A stretch of 64,000 nucleotides of DNA. Origin: an uncultured Lachnospiraceae bacterium. Its GTDB lineage: Bacteria > Bacillota > Clostridia > Lachnospirales > Lachnospiraceae. The stretch lies in the NCBI GenBank assembly GCA_910577735.1, contig CAJTOO010000003.1, positions 119,875 through 183,874 of the forward strand, in the 5' to 3' direction. The position numbers and the translations under genes are program-made. A model generated the notes under the pieces. The model was not told where the DNA came from, did no database searches, and was given only the letters and a program-made list of their open reading frames with translations. Of this stretch, positions 52,327 to 61,522 are shown one piece after another; positions within the stretch are counted from its first letter, which is position 1; the number at the start of each line of letters is the position of its first letter.

Positions 52327-53448
52327 TTAATTTGCCATATCCAGAATCTTCTGATACAGTTCTTCCTGTCCCTTGGTGTTATCTTCGATAACCCCCTTAA
52401 CAGCCTCCTGCCAAGGAGTCACATCATCCACTTCCACAATTTTGATGCCGTCTGCCTTTAACTGCTCCAATACTTCATTCTCGGCATCCTGAGAGGTCTG
52501 TTTATTAAGCTGAGAAGCATACTCGCCTGCTTCCATCAGGATATTCTGCTGTTCTTCTGTCAGGGAATCCCATGCTTCGTCTGTGATGATAACCTGGATC
52601 GCACCAAGTGTATGACCATCCAGAATCATGCAGGGAGCCACTTCCGGGAAGGCGTTGGACTTGTAGTTTGCGATAGGCTGCTCTGCTCCGTCCACAACAC
52701 CGGTCTGCAATGCAGAATATAACTCATTAAAGGATACCACCGTAGGACTTGCTCCCAGGGACTCTACCAGACCATTCATAACAGGGTCATTGGAAACACG
52801 CAGCTTCATGCCTGCCAAATCTTCCATACCGGAAATTTCTTTCACTGTGAAGAAATGACGGAAGCCTTCTTCGCCGTAGAACAGACCTCTTACGCCGCTG
52901 CCGTTCTCATGGGGCTCCAGTAAGAATTCACTTGCCAGATCAGATGCAGCAAAGTTCCAGTAGTGGTCTCTGCTCACAAAGGTATAAGGCAGGGAGAGTA
53001 ACATGGATTTCTCTCCGCCATAGCTTGTCAGCGCGAAAGCGGAAATACGGGACATGTCGATAGTGCCGCCGCCGCCCAGCATGGTGTCAAGAACGTCATT
53101 CTCGGAACCAAGCACGCCGCTTGCCTGAATATCAATCTTCATGGTACCGCCGGAAAGCTCTGCTACTTTATCAGCAAATGCTGTAGCCATCTGTCCAACG
53201 ATGGTGTCAAGCGGGTTAACCTCTGCGTAAACAAGTGTTACTTCCGGTTCAGCCGCAGGTGCTTCTGCCGCAGGCTCTTCTGCTGCCGGTTCCTCAGCTG
53301 CAGGCTCCTGCGCCGCAGGTGCCTCTGCTGCAGGCGCTTCTGCTTTGGGCGCTTCCGCTGCCGGTGTCTCAGGTGCCTGTAATCCGCAGGCTGTCATAGA
53401 TACAACCATTGCTAACCCAAGCATGACGGATAACAATTTCTTCTTCAT
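52327..53448 (-). CDS. dctP: TRAP transporter solute-binding lipoprotein
   Basis: 373 residues: a lipoprotein signal with SMTAC lipobox (Cys21), a flexible Pro/Ala/Glu linker (about 24-70, repeats of PAAEA), then the DctP domain: VNPLDTIVGQMATAFADKVA, SGVLGSENDVLDTMLGGG, MKLRVSNDPVMNGLVESLGA and YSALQTGVVDGAEQP. It captures an acidic substrate outside and hands it to DctQM. AAGGAGG lies 8 nt before the ATG. As first gene of the operon containing uxuA and uxuB, a hexuronate ligand is likely. Confidence 0.96.
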   Translation of the reverse strand: MKKKLLSVMLGLAMVVSMTACGLQAPETPAAEAPKAEAPAAEAPAAQEPAAEEPAAEEPAAEAPAAEPEVTLVYAEVNPLDTIVGQMATAFADKVAELSGGTMKIDIQASGVLGSENDVLDTMLGGGGTIDMSRISAFALTSYGGEKSMLLSLPYTFVSRDHYWNFAASDLASEFLLEPHENGSGVRGLFYGEEGFRHFFTVKEISGMEDLAGMKLRVSNDPVMNGLVESLGASPTVVSFNELYSALQTGVVDGAEQPIANYKSNAFPEVAPCMILDGHTLGAIQVIITDEAWDSLTEEQQNILMEAGEYASQLNKQTSQDAENEVLEQLKADGIKIVEVDDVTPWQEAVKGVIEDNTKGQEELYQKILDMAN

Positions 53449-53493
53449 AAATAGATCCTCCTTGTTTTACGAGCCATCTGCTCTATTTGTTTC

Positions 53494-53509
53494 ATTATAA
53501 ATGATTATA
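53494..53509 (-). promoter_or_regulatory. -10 region(s) for the dctP-uxuB operon
   Basis: Two overlapping-range TATAAT hexamers on the minus strand (53504-53509, preceded by TG, and 53494-53499). No good -35 is seen, which fits dependence on an activator such as the AraC-type response regulator. Confidence 0.45.
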
Positions 53510-53542
53510 CAGAACTTTCTTGTCGCAAAACATCGAAGGTTT

Positions 53543-54709
53543 TTAACATTCCTTGTAAAATTTTAACCTCCTTCTCACCCCTGCGTTCTTCCATCTGCAT
53601 AACACCACGCACAAAACTGACACAACTGTCGTATATACCGCCATGCCGTACAGATACCGCACATTATGGACAGACAACAGATAATAATAAGGCGGCAGTA
53701 AATATTTGACCGCCCGAAAGCCCCGCAGGTTCAAAAAAACCGGACAAAGCACCAGCATCCCGGCTGTAAGGATCACAATACAGCTGCCCAGACGTCCCGG
53801 TGTAACACACAACAGCCTGATCAGGTTGCAAAAAGCCAGCGTTGCACAGGCAAACAGCGCACAGCTCCATACTTCCCTGTGCCATACCGTGAATACACCG
53901 GCTGCCTTACAGGCCAGGAGAAGAATCAACACCGCATCTGACACAAACACGGCACACACCCCAAAGGATACAGAAAGCCTGCGGGCCACCGGCGTCCTCG
54001 CATAAAGCCCCTGCTCTTCATCCTGCATAAAATACAGACAGGCCGCCAGGCCGCAGAGTACAAGCCAGATGGCAAGCATCCCCCGCACAGGCGCCTGCAG
54101 ATAACGAAAGGCCTCCTCTTCCTCCTGTCCGCCATCCAGATAAGCCATCTGGAAAAGACTGCCTTCCACCAGCGTCCTCTCATAAGCCTGCCGGATTTGT
54201 TCGTCGCTGATTTCCGTAAGTCTGAGGTTCTTGCGAATGTAGTCTTCATAAACCGCATAGGAGAAAGCCGGATAGAGTGCCGCGCCAAGGATTTCCCTGC
54301 TGAGTATCAGTGAGACACTGTCCTTGCGCTCCACCACCTTCACCACAGGTCTGACCCGCTTCTTAGAAGCTGCCGCCTGCAGACTCTCCCCCAGGTCTGT
54401 ATGAAAGATCCAGGCCGTGTCCGCCTCGTCTTCCATCACCATCCTGCGGGCCTCCTCTTCCTCTTCACAAAGACTGTAACGGAGAATCCCTGCCTCGTCA
54501 CGCATCAGCTCCTCCGCTACTAAGACCGCCATCTCATCCTCCGGATCCGGAAGGCACAACACCACCCTGGCAATGCCGCTCTCCTCTTTGGCTGCCAACC
54601 GAAGCCCGCCCACCAGCAGCGGCACCATACAAAGAATCAGCAGAAAACTGTATTTCTTAAACAACCGTTTATTTAACAGATAATATCTGGTCAAAAATCT
54701 TCCTATCAT
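53543..54709 (-). CDS. ABC-2 type exporter permease (second subunit)
   Basis: 388 residues: membrane helix near 15-35, a large soluble extracellular region (about 36-195), then five or six membrane segments (MLAIWLVLCGLAACLYFM, FVSDAVLILLLACKAAGVF and further). The layout matches ABC-2/YhgE-like permeases. AGGGGG lies 7 nt before the ATG; a longer in-frame start is inside the previous gene. Its start overlaps nothing but follows the first permease almost without gap. Substrate unknown. Confidence 0.82.
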   Translation of the reverse strand: MIGRFLTRYYLLNKRLFKKYSFLLILCMVPLLVGGLRLAAKEESGIARVVLCLPDPEDEMAVLVAEELMRDEAGILRYSLCEEEEEARRMVMEDEADTAWIFHTDLGESLQAAASKKRVRPVVKVVERKDSVSLILSREILGAALYPAFSYAVYEDYIRKNLRLTEISDEQIRQAYERTLVEGSLFQMAYLDGGQEEEEAFRYLQAPVRGMLAIWLVLCGLAACLYFMQDEEQGLYARTPVARRLSVSFGVCAVFVSDAVLILLLACKAAGVFTVWHREVWSCALFACATLAFCNLIRLLCVTPGRLGSCIVILTAGMLVLCPVFLNLRGFRAVKYLLPPYYYLLSVHNVRYLYGMAVYTTVVSVLCVVLCRWKNAGVRRRLKFYKEC

Positions 54710-54713
54710 CCGC

Positions 54714-55955
54714 TTACCCCCTCTGTATCCTGCATTTTCTGACCAATACAGACAAAGCAAGGAAAACCGCCAGATACAAAAGCACGCCAAAGCCGCCTGT
54801 CAAGGCTCCTTCCTCGGCCACACTGCTGTCAACATACTGCAGGGCAACACCTGTGGGCAGTATGCTGCCAATCCTTTTTATGGCATCCGGAAAGAATGCC
54901 GCCGGATAAAAGAATCCTGACAAATATCCCATACCAATGCCGCAGACAAACTGTAACAGCAGGCCGCTTACCACACACGTTACCAGTTCATACAACAGAA
55001 ACTGCAAAGCTGCAAACATGGCTGTCACCGGCAAAAGCGCCGCCCAAAATCCCCTTAGCGGCTCTGCCCCCATTCCTTCCCACTCCGGAATCAGAAGCAG
55101 CTCTCTCTCAAGGCACCAGGAAAGCGGTATAAACATGACTGTCAGACACAATACCATCAGGCACAAATAAGCCAGATACTCTCCCGCCACCTGGCCGGCC
55201 GCTCCCACGCCCCTGGCTTTCATAAATCTGCCCATATCCGCTTTCTTATGGGTAACCAAAAAACTGTTATTGAGACCGGACAAAAGCAGTAAGAAAAGCA
55301 GGATACTGCAAAAATAATACCCCTCCACAGAAAGACCGTTGGCGATGCCAAGCACCTCCACATCATAGAATCTGCTCCGGTTGAGCACCAGCTTGATCAG
55401 CAAGAAGTTCAGTGCGTTGGTGGCATCCCAGAACGTTTCCTCCATACCCTGTTCCAGCATAATCGCCTGCATGCCGAAAATCGCGCTCTGCGATCTTGTC
55501 ACCAGGACGGAAGCCACATCCACAATCTGCCCCATCACCATGGCGCCGAGGCCTTTTTGTCCTTCCGATGCAATATAGGAGATGGGTCTGTCATTGGCCC
55601 CCGACTCTATGGATTCCATCACCCCTTCCGGTATCTGTACAATCGCGTAGAGTTCCCCCTTCTCAAAAGCCTCTCTGGCCTCCTCATCCGTCATCGTGAC
55701 CAGTTCCACCATGAAGCGGGAATCGTCCATGGACTGGATGGCATTGATGCCAAACCCAAGATAAGAATCCGACATATCCCCCACCACACCGATGCGGTAC
55801 TTCTGGTCATCCTGCTTAAGAATGCTCTCCTGAATAAACACTGCCGCCAGAACGCCCACGCACAGGCACATCAGCAGATTGACCACAGCCTGTCTGGGAA
55901 GTGTTTTCATCATCCTTTTCAATTGCGCACATAAATACATAAGCATTCCGTTCAT
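54714..55955 (-). CDS. ABC-2 type exporter permease (first subunit)
   Basis: 413 residues: first membrane helix near 22-40, a 150-residue extracellular part (YRIGVVGDMSDSYLGFGI, LYAIVQIPEGVMESI) and five further helices ending GVLLYLAVFLALSVLVRKC. The ABC-2 pattern LSGFFYPAAFFPDAIKRIGSILP (here shortened: GFFYPAAFFPDAIKRI) is typical. The ATG overlaps the stop codon of the ATPase gene (ATGA), so the two are coupled. It likely forms a heterodimer with the next permease. Confidence 0.85.
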   Translation of the reverse strand: MNGMLMYLCAQLKRMMKTLPRQAVVNLLMCLCVGVLAAVFIQESILKQDDQKYRIGVVGDMSDSYLGFGINAIQSMDDSRFMVELVTMTDEEAREAFEKGELYAIVQIPEGVMESIESGANDRPISYIASEGQKGLGAMVMGQIVDVASVLVTRSQSAIFGMQAIMLEQGMEETFWDATNALNFLLIKLVLNRSRFYDVEVLGIANGLSVEGYYFCSILLFLLLLSGLNNSFLVTHKKADMGRFMKARGVGAAGQVAGEYLAYLCLMVLCLTVMFIPLSWCLERELLLIPEWEGMGAEPLRGFWAALLPVTAMFAALQFLLYELVTCVVSGLLLQFVCGIGMGYLSGFFYPAAFFPDAIKRIGSILPTGVALQYVDSSVAEEGALTGGFGVLLYLAVFLALSVLVRKCRIQRG

Positions 55956-56644
55956 CTTAACTTCCCTGCCAGATGATGAAGATCCCCATCGTACTGATAG
56001 GCTTCCAGGACACCTTCTTTTATAATATAGCACCGTTCACACAGTTCCAGTTCCTGCATATCATGGGTAGCCAGAAGCACAATGCCGCCCTCTGCCTTAT
56101 ACCGCTCCAGATACCGGTATATATTCTCCTTGCAGACTAAATCAAGGGCCGCCGAAGGCTCGTCAAGCAACAGGATTCTGGGCTTTGCCACCACGGCGCA
56201 GCCTATGGAAAGACGCTTTTTCATGCCGCCTGACATCCTGCGCACCGGTGTCTTTAAGAAATCGCCTATTCCCAGCATGGCAAGGGCTCCCTGTTGTAAT
56301 TCCCGCTGTAAGGTTTTCCTGTCATACCACATACGCAGATTATCCCAGGCATTGAGTTCCTCTATCAGGGGATTCCCCTGGGGAACATAGCCGATCACCG
56401 CCGGAATCCTGGCACTGTTTCGCATCAGATCCTCACCCTGATAATGAAAAGTGCCGCCGTCAGCCTTCTGCACGCCTGCCAGAATGGACAAAAGTGTGGA
56501 TTTCCCGCTGCCATTACCGCCCAGAATGCCCACACAGCTGCCGCTTCCCACAGACAAGGATATATCTGTCAGCACCTTCTTCTTTTTATATGATTTCCGT
56601 ATCCCTGCCAGTTCCATCTCCATACTGCTATCTGCTTCCTCCAT
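55952..56644 (-). CDS. ABC transporter ATPase of the ABC-2 exporter
   Basis: About 230 residues. Walker A GILGGNGSGKSTLL, Q-loop region VIGYVPQGNPL, signature RRMSGGMKKRLSIGCAV, Walker B PRILLLDEPSAALDL and a switch His in LLATHDMQELEL. It is coupled to two ABC-2 permeases downstream and preceded by a zinc-ribbon gene, in one operon. Which molecule is exported is not visible. The exact start is uncertain: ATG at 56623 has GGAGGA 13 nt upstream. Confidence 0.92.
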   Translation of the reverse strand: MEEADSSMEMELAGIRKSYKKKKVLTDISLSVGSGSCVGILGGNGSGKSTLLSILAGVQKADGGTFHYQGEDLMRNSARIPAVIGYVPQGNPLIEELNAWDNLRMWYDRKTLQRELQQGALAMLGIGDFLKTPVRRMSGGMKKRLSIGCAVVAKPRILLLDEPSAALDLVCKENIYRYLERYKAEGGIVLLATHDMQELELCERCYIIKEGVLEAYQYDGDLHHLAGKLR

Positions 56645-56656
56645 GCACACTGCCCG

Positions 56657-57154
56657 CTAACTGCACTTATGTACAGCAGATGCCCCTGCTGTCTCCATTT
56701 CCACCAGCGGTATGGGCAATGCCGTATCCGTTCCCACCGATGGTATGACCGGCGCTGTGTCCTCTGTCACCGATACTTGCGTCTCTATCTGGGATGCTGC
56801 GCCTGCCGCACCCAAAACCGGCACCGGTGTCTGCCCCTCTGCCCTCTGTCCGCAGATATTACAGAAGATACTGCCATAAGGAATCATGGCGCCGCAGTGT
56901 TCACACATCATGTGACCCTCAAGACGCTGTTTATTCTTATAACAGCCCCTTCGGTTCTGCTCCAGCCTGTTGATCAGCTCTATGATCGCATAATACTGCT
57001 CGTCTATTTCCCCTTTTTCCTTGGTCTTATTGACCTGATAGAACATTTCTCCCAGCTGATAAATCCGTCCCCGGATCTCATTTTCCGTCTGCGCAATATT
57101 CTCTAACAGCCGCTGCATTTCCGTAGGTTCCTTGGTTCTCTTGAAAAATCTCAT
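56657..57154 (-). CDS. Zinc-ribbon protein heading the ABC-2 exporter operon
   Basis: 165 residues: a helical first half (about 10-75, heptad-like RLLENIAQTENEIRGRIYQL), a double C-x2-C zinc ribbon (CEHCGAMIPYGSIFCNICG, about 84-102) and a Val/Pro/Thr-rich tail. It has no membrane helix, so it is cytoplasmic. The start has GGAGAG nearby. It may link or regulate the exporter; no function is recognised. Confidence 0.8.
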   Translation of the reverse strand: MRFFKRTKEPTEMQRLLENIAQTENEIRGRIYQLGEMFYQVNKTKEKGEIDEQYYAIIELINRLEQNRRGCYKNKQRLEGHMMCEHCGAMIPYGSIFCNICGQRAEGQTPVPVLGAAGAASQIETQVSVTEDTAPVIPSVGTDTALPIPLVEMETAGASAVHKCS

Positions 57155-57223
57155 CTCTCACTCTCCAACTCTTTGTCCTGTATCAAATTTTATATCATCC
57201 CTGTACATCATAACGCTTGCTTC

Positions 57224-57252
57224 ATTTTATCATATACCCTGTCCATGCGCAA
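57224..57252 (-). promoter_or_regulatory. Extended -10 promoter for the zinc-ribbon/ABC-2 operon
   Basis: Minus-strand TGATAAAAT extended -10 (hexamer 57224-57229), 17 bp from a weak TTGCGC -35 (57247-57252), about 70 bp upstream of the zinc-ribbon start. Confidence 0.5.
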
Positions 57253-57272
57253 CCGCGCCTGCCGCTGTGTGC

Positions 57273-59351
57273 TCATCTGCGCAGACGGTACAGCTGGACA
57301 CTCTCGCCATCCAGTTCCCAGTGCAGAAGCTGTTCATACTGATACAGTCCCCACTCCATAAGCGACGGATACAGTTCCACATGATCCACCAGTACAAACT
57401 CTGCTATCCCCTCATGGATATACCGATCCTGCTCCTCATTGATCTCCGGTATATGTTTGCTGATATTTGGTGCAAAATAATACCGGGCCGCAGGCCGCAT
57501 CCCCGCAAAGGTCATCATCTGCGCCCTGTGATTATGGTACAGGAGAAGCGTCTTATCACGTCCCTGCGCGGCATTTTCTATCTCCTTCTCACACACATCG
57601 CACAGTGTAAAGTTCTCGGAAAACACCGCCCCTTCCCTGTGATTCTGGTTGAAGATGAGCAATATGCAAAGGCAGGGCAGCGCCAAACAAAAGGCCGTCT
57701 TCTCCCCCACCTGCCTTTTCAGGACTTTGTCTATCAGAACACCCGCAATGATAAGCATCCCCGGTATCGCAAATACCGCCACAAGACAGTAATAATACAA
57801 AAAGGCATAACTGACATAAGTGCTGCCCACCAGCATAAGAAGCGCCAGCACCAGGCCTGCTTTACCCATCACACTGTCAAGATAACGGGAAGAAATGCAA
57901 AAGCCGGCCACACCAACCGCCACCAGCAGGGAAATCCCCGGATTATCAGTCAGCGCCGTAAGTACGTTCTGCCCGAACACTGTGAGGGTTTCCCCCATGG
58001 TCTTCACATCCGCGTAGGCGAGATTTGCCACAAAATACCCGTTCTTCAGATACCCCAGAGAATCTGCACAGAAAAAGTAACCGATCACCGGCAGGCTGGC
58101 CGCAATGCCGCCGCCTCCCAGGGCAAGCACATCCTTTACGATATTTTGCCTGCTTATCAGCTTGTGCAGAAGCAGCATTCCTACCAGCACCAGAAGACAC
58201 ACCGTCATATTGAATTTCATCCAGAAAGAGAGAGAAAGGAGCACGCCCGCAGCCCCCATCCGCCACAGGCTGCACTTTGCCCGGCCAGAGAAATAAGCCA
58301 GATACCCATACAGGACCGCACCATAGATTACCATGGCAAATTCCTCACAGGAGCCGCCATATCCTAGAAAGCTCCCATCCATCAGGAAGATCATGGCAAT
58401 CACCGAAAGGGCCCCTGCCATGCCCTGCTCAAAATACAGCCTGCAGATTTTATACGTAACAGATAAGAGACCGGAAAAGCAAAGGCTTTCCAGAAGATAG
58501 ACACCATAGAAACTGTCCGGCACCAGCAGATATCCCAGCGCAAACAGGAAAAACACCACCGGCCCTTTGTGATCAAACATATCCCGATAGGGCACATACC
58601 CCTGCGTGATTCCCCTGCCTATGGAGTAATAGATGCTCACGTCATCCCAAGGGTTACGGGCGTAAAAGGGAGAACACTGGGTACCAAAATAAAGCGCTGA
58701 CAAAGAGAGCGTCAGAAAAAACACATATCTGATGATACTTTCCCGGGAAATCCCCAGTTTGCGGTCTGCCAGGGCAAGAAGTGACATGCATGTCACAATC
58801 AAAACCGTCATCTGGCCCGGCGCACTGCAAAAGACCGGATAACACGGCAGAGCTGCCGCACTGATCAGTCCTGTCAACACACAGGACACCTGCCCTGCCC
58901 CAAAACTTATATGAAGAAACAGGATAAACACAAGATAAAGCAGCAGATAGCACACTGTCTGCCTGACCGGCAGCTGCCTGGTCAGCCGCATGACATCAAT
59001 CTGCGGCAGTTCTGTGCCCGCCTCATCCAGAAGCGCCACTCTCACAGAATCGTTACGGATATTGGAAGGCAGATGCATCCTGAAACTGGTGCCCACCCCT
59101 GACTTCACGCCCGCACGGGCCAGAACCCGTTCCTGTCCGTTGACCAGATAATAGACAACACAACTGACCGCATCGGGATGCTTGGCATCAACCGCAACCT
59201 CGTAACTGCCGCGGTCCAGGCTGAAACAGTCTGCTGGCCCGCAGGCATAAAAAGTCCTGTCGTAATATCTGGCGGCATTTACACCCGAAATCACGAACAG
59301 GAACAACAGAACAACCGCGATGGAAATGATCCGCTCTTTTTTCTCTTTCAT
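57273..59351 (-). CDS. GT39-like multi-span membrane glycosyltransferase
   Basis: 692 residues with about twelve membrane segments. After the first helix comes a soluble part of about 110 residues (RGSYEVAVDAKHPDAVSCVV), unusual for the family. The loop NPWDDVSIYYSIGRGI followed by GYVPYRDMFDHKGP is the acidic extracellular loop of GT39/GT83 (ArnT-like) enzymes, which use polyprenyl-phosphate sugars. The C-terminal soluble tail (about 590-692) ends YEQLLHWELDGESVQLYRL. The ATG directly follows the SGNH stop codon (TGATATG). It likely transfers a sugar to a surface acceptor; donor and acceptor unknown. Confidence 0.82.
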   Translation of the reverse strand: MKEKKERIISIAVVLLFLFVISGVNAARYYDRTFYACGPADCFSLDRGSYEVAVDAKHPDAVSCVVYYLVNGQERVLARAGVKSGVGTSFRMHLPSNIRNDSVRVALLDEAGTELPQIDVMRLTRQLPVRQTVCYLLLYLVFILFLHISFGAGQVSCVLTGLISAAALPCYPVFCSAPGQMTVLIVTCMSLLALADRKLGISRESIIRYVFFLTLSLSALYFGTQCSPFYARNPWDDVSIYYSIGRGITQGYVPYRDMFDHKGPVVFFLFALGYLLVPDSFYGVYLLESLCFSGLLSVTYKICRLYFEQGMAGALSVIAMIFLMDGSFLGYGGSCEEFAMVIYGAVLYGYLAYFSGRAKCSLWRMGAAGVLLSLSFWMKFNMTVCLLVLVGMLLLHKLISRQNIVKDVLALGGGGIAASLPVIGYFFCADSLGYLKNGYFVANLAYADVKTMGETLTVFGQNVLTALTDNPGISLLVAVGVAGFCISSRYLDSVMGKAGLVLALLMLVGSTYVSYAFLYYYCLVAVFAIPGMLIIAGVLIDKVLKRQVGEKTAFCLALPCLCILLIFNQNHREGAVFSENFTLCDVCEKEIENAAQGRDKTLLLYHNHRAQMMTFAGMRPAARYYFAPNISKHIPEINEEQDRYIHEGIAEFVLVDHVELYPSLMEWGLYQYEQLLHWELDGESVQLYRLRR

Positions 59352-59352
59352 A

Positions 59353-60381
59353 TCAGTCCAGTACCTTTCTGACCGCCTCTGCAATATATTTCATGCCCTC
59401 CGGTGTGGGATGTACACCGTCCGCGCTGGTATTGTGCAGATTATCCACGGTGATGCCGCAGTGATACAGATCGATCACCGGCAAACCCTTATTCTCAGCA
59501 ATCTGGGTAATCCGCGCACTGTAGTCTGCCGCTGTCAGACCTGCGCCGTTGACAAACTCCACGTAGGGCGTACTGGTTCCGTAATTGCCTATCTGGGTGA
59601 TGGTACAACAATAAATGCTGGCCGATGGATACTTTACCCGCAGTTTATCGAGCATCAACGTATAGGCATCCGCGAAAGCGGAAACCGCACCTTCCGCCAC
59701 CTGCTTTGTACCATCGTTATCTCCCATGGGAATACTCTGCAGAAGATCATTGGTACCCATATACACAAGGATAACATCTGGCGCCTCTCCACCCGGACCA
59801 TACAGTCCGCCGGTACGAAACTCATTGCAGCCGCACTGGGGATTGTCCGTGCCGGTGGAATCTCCCACACAGGCGGCGCCGGAACTGGATCCATTCACGT
59901 AAAGCGTCCACCCCTTATCGTCTATGACCTGCTTCCACCAGGTATCCTCCACATCTGACACCTGTCCGTTTTCCGGGAAAAAGTCATAATATCCTGCCGG
60001 GATATACTCCTTGAAGGTGGAGATACTGTCACCCAGGATAGAGACCGTGATCCCTGTCCCTCCTGCCGCCCGCTGCCCGCCGCCTGCATCCTGCGCGGAC
60101 TCTTCCTCTGTATCTTCCTGACTCTTCAGCCCGGATGCCTGTCCCTTCTCCCGGTCCCCATCTGTGCTGCCGGAAGACACCTGCTCTTCTCCTGCAGCCA
60201 TGCGGGAGGAATCACCGCTGTCTTTCCCCGCCAGGATACGACACACCCCATAGGTCACGCCGCAAACCAGTGCAGCACAGACTGCCAAAGCGCACAGCGT
60301 CACAGTCACAGTCCGTCCTATACGGGCACACCTTCCTCTTCTTCTCTTTGTTGACTTTCTTCCGGTTCTTTTCTTATTCAT
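59353..60381 (-). CDS. Membrane-anchored SGNH/GDSL hydrolase
   Basis: 342 residues: strongly basic start (RRRGRCARIGR), membrane helix about 25-50, a Ser/Gly/Glu-rich linker to about 105, and an intact SGNH hydrolase domain: SILGDSISTF with the nucleophile Ser, VYMGTNDLLQS and a late ADGVHPTPEG with Asp/His. It can remove or add acyl groups on surface glycans. No good ribosome site precedes its ATG directly; a five-codon mini-ORF with GGAG overlaps the start, suggesting coupled initiation. Confidence 0.9.
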   Translation of the reverse strand: MNKKRTGRKSTKRRRGRCARIGRTVTVTLCALAVCAALVCGVTYGVCRILAGKDSGDSSRMAAGEEQVSSGSTDGDREKGQASGLKSQEDTEEESAQDAGGGQRAAGGTGITVSILGDSISTFKEYIPAGYYDFFPENGQVSDVEDTWWKQVIDDKGWTLYVNGSSSGAACVGDSTGTDNPQCGCNEFRTGGLYGPGGEAPDVILVYMGTNDLLQSIPMGDNDGTKQVAEGAVSAFADAYTLMLDKLRVKYPSASIYCCTITQIGNYGTSTPYVEFVNGAGLTAADYSARITQIAENKGLPVIDLYHCGITVDNLHNTSADGVHPTPEGMKYIAEAVRKVLD

Positions 60382-60407
60382 ATTTTTTCATATTTAACTC
60401 CATTTCT

Positions 60408-60490
60408 GCGCTGCTTTTTGCGCATAAACGAGTTTGTGGCAAGCAGCGCGCAGACACAAATCTCGCGATTGAAAATTTTAATTTTCAATC
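60408..60490 (-). repeat. Structured intergenic element with interlocking stems
   Basis: Perfect hairpin GATTGAAAAT/ATTTTCAATC (60467-60490, loop TTTA), plus two interlocking pairings: CTGCGCTGCTT near 60408 with AAGCAGCGCGCAG near 60441, and CGAGTTTGTG near 60429 with CACAAATCTCG near 60455. The arrangement of the last two is pseudoknot-like. It fills the 129-nt gap between the radical SAM and SGNH genes. Confidence 0.6.
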
Positions 60491-60510
60491 TTTCCATCTG
60501 CCATCCGGCT

Positions 60511-61491
60511 TTATTTTTTCTTAAATACAGACTGCCTTGCACCATGCATCTTTCGGTGTTTCAGGGCATCATCCACTGCATCCATGCGCAGTCCTGCGTC
60601 AATGAAATCACAGTACTTGCAGAAGGGGTAATTCTGCCTGCCTGTGGCAATCACTTCACGCAGCTTTCTGTAATTGTCACTGTTCCATCCCTCTTGCAGG
60701 GAAACCTTATTCAAATCTGCCATCTCCGTCACCTCAAAGTTGTCACAGCAGCAGATTCCCATCTTCCCGTGGGGTGTGATCCACAGATCCGTAAAAGGCA
60801 TCAGACAAGTCTCTTTGACAATCTTCCCCTTAGACTTCTTATTCGGCGCACTGCCCGCCCGGTTCGTCAATACTTCCTTTAAATAACGAATCTGGATCAG
60901 AATATCCACATCCTGAAACTCCTCCGGATGTGCCTTCACATAATCGTAGACCACCTTTACATTGTCATGCATTTTCATATCCAGACAGTAATTATTGATG
61001 ATCAGCTGGTCCACATAAGGAACAATGGATTTCACCTTATCCACATCCAGAAGGAGACCGTTGGTGGACATGAAAATAAAGGCTTTGGGCAGTTTCTCCC
61101 TGGCATAGCGGTGAAATCCCACAATTCTCTTATCCAGCCAGGGTTCGTTATTTCCATAGAGGGTCAGATGCCCTTCATACTTCCAGTCATGCAGTTGGTC
61201 GATGATGGAATAATATAGTTCCTCCTCCATTTTCTTATAAGGACGCTTCTCCGCATGGATGTTGGCCGTACAAAACTCGCAGGTACTGTTACAGCGGTTT
61301 ACGGTCTCTAAATTTACCACCAAAGGGTGCGGCGCTTCCTCATGGGAAAGGAAATACTCTATATAATGTTTCTGCGATTTTCTTCTGCTGACAAACTGCA
61401 GCTTTAAATAACTCTCACTGGACAGTTTCGGCAGATATTTTTTAGCGTTCCAGCCGACTACGCCTCCGAAATTGTGTACTCTGATCGGCAT
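60511..61491 (-). CDS. Radical SAM protein with SPASM-like C-domain
   Basis: 326 residues. The cluster-binding C-x3-C-x2-C is seen in NRCNSTCEFCTANIH, followed by the radical SAM barrel (LTLYGNNEPWLDKRIVGF, FIFMSTNGLLL). The C-terminal part has further cysteines (ETCLMPFTDLWITPHGKMG, ICCCDNFE, YPFCKYCDF) suited to auxiliary iron-sulfur clusters, as in SPASM enzymes. GGGAGG lies 6 nt before the ATG. The target is unknown; no peptide precursor gene is seen next to it, while membrane-glycan genes are, so a sugar or lipid substrate is possible. Confidence 0.88.
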   Translation of the reverse strand: MPIRVHNFGGVVGWNAKKYLPKLSSESYLKLQFVSRRKSQKHYIEYFLSHEEAPHPLVVNLETVNRCNSTCEFCTANIHAEKRPYKKMEEELYYSIIDQLHDWKYEGHLTLYGNNEPWLDKRIVGFHRYAREKLPKAFIFMSTNGLLLDVDKVKSIVPYVDQLIINNYCLDMKMHDNVKVVYDYVKAHPEEFQDVDILIQIRYLKEVLTNRAGSAPNKKSKGKIVKETCLMPFTDLWITPHGKMGICCCDNFEVTEMADLNKVSLQEGWNSDNYRKLREVIATGRQNYPFCKYCDFIDAGLRMDAVDDALKHRKMHGARQSVFKKK

Positions 61492-61522
61492 TTGCATCCT
61501 CCCTTGTCATTCTATATATTTC

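Noticed and set aside
57132..58367. Long plus-strand ORF (411 codons) opposite the GT39-like gene
   Set aside because: It is rich in His, Gln and Arg without domain pattern and lies antisense to a clear membrane-protein gene.
60511..61491. Radical SAM/SPASM protein as part of a RiPP cluster
   Set aside because: No small precursor gene, peptidase or recognition-element protein lies nearby; the ABC-2 exporter is separated by the GT39-like gene and its own promoter.
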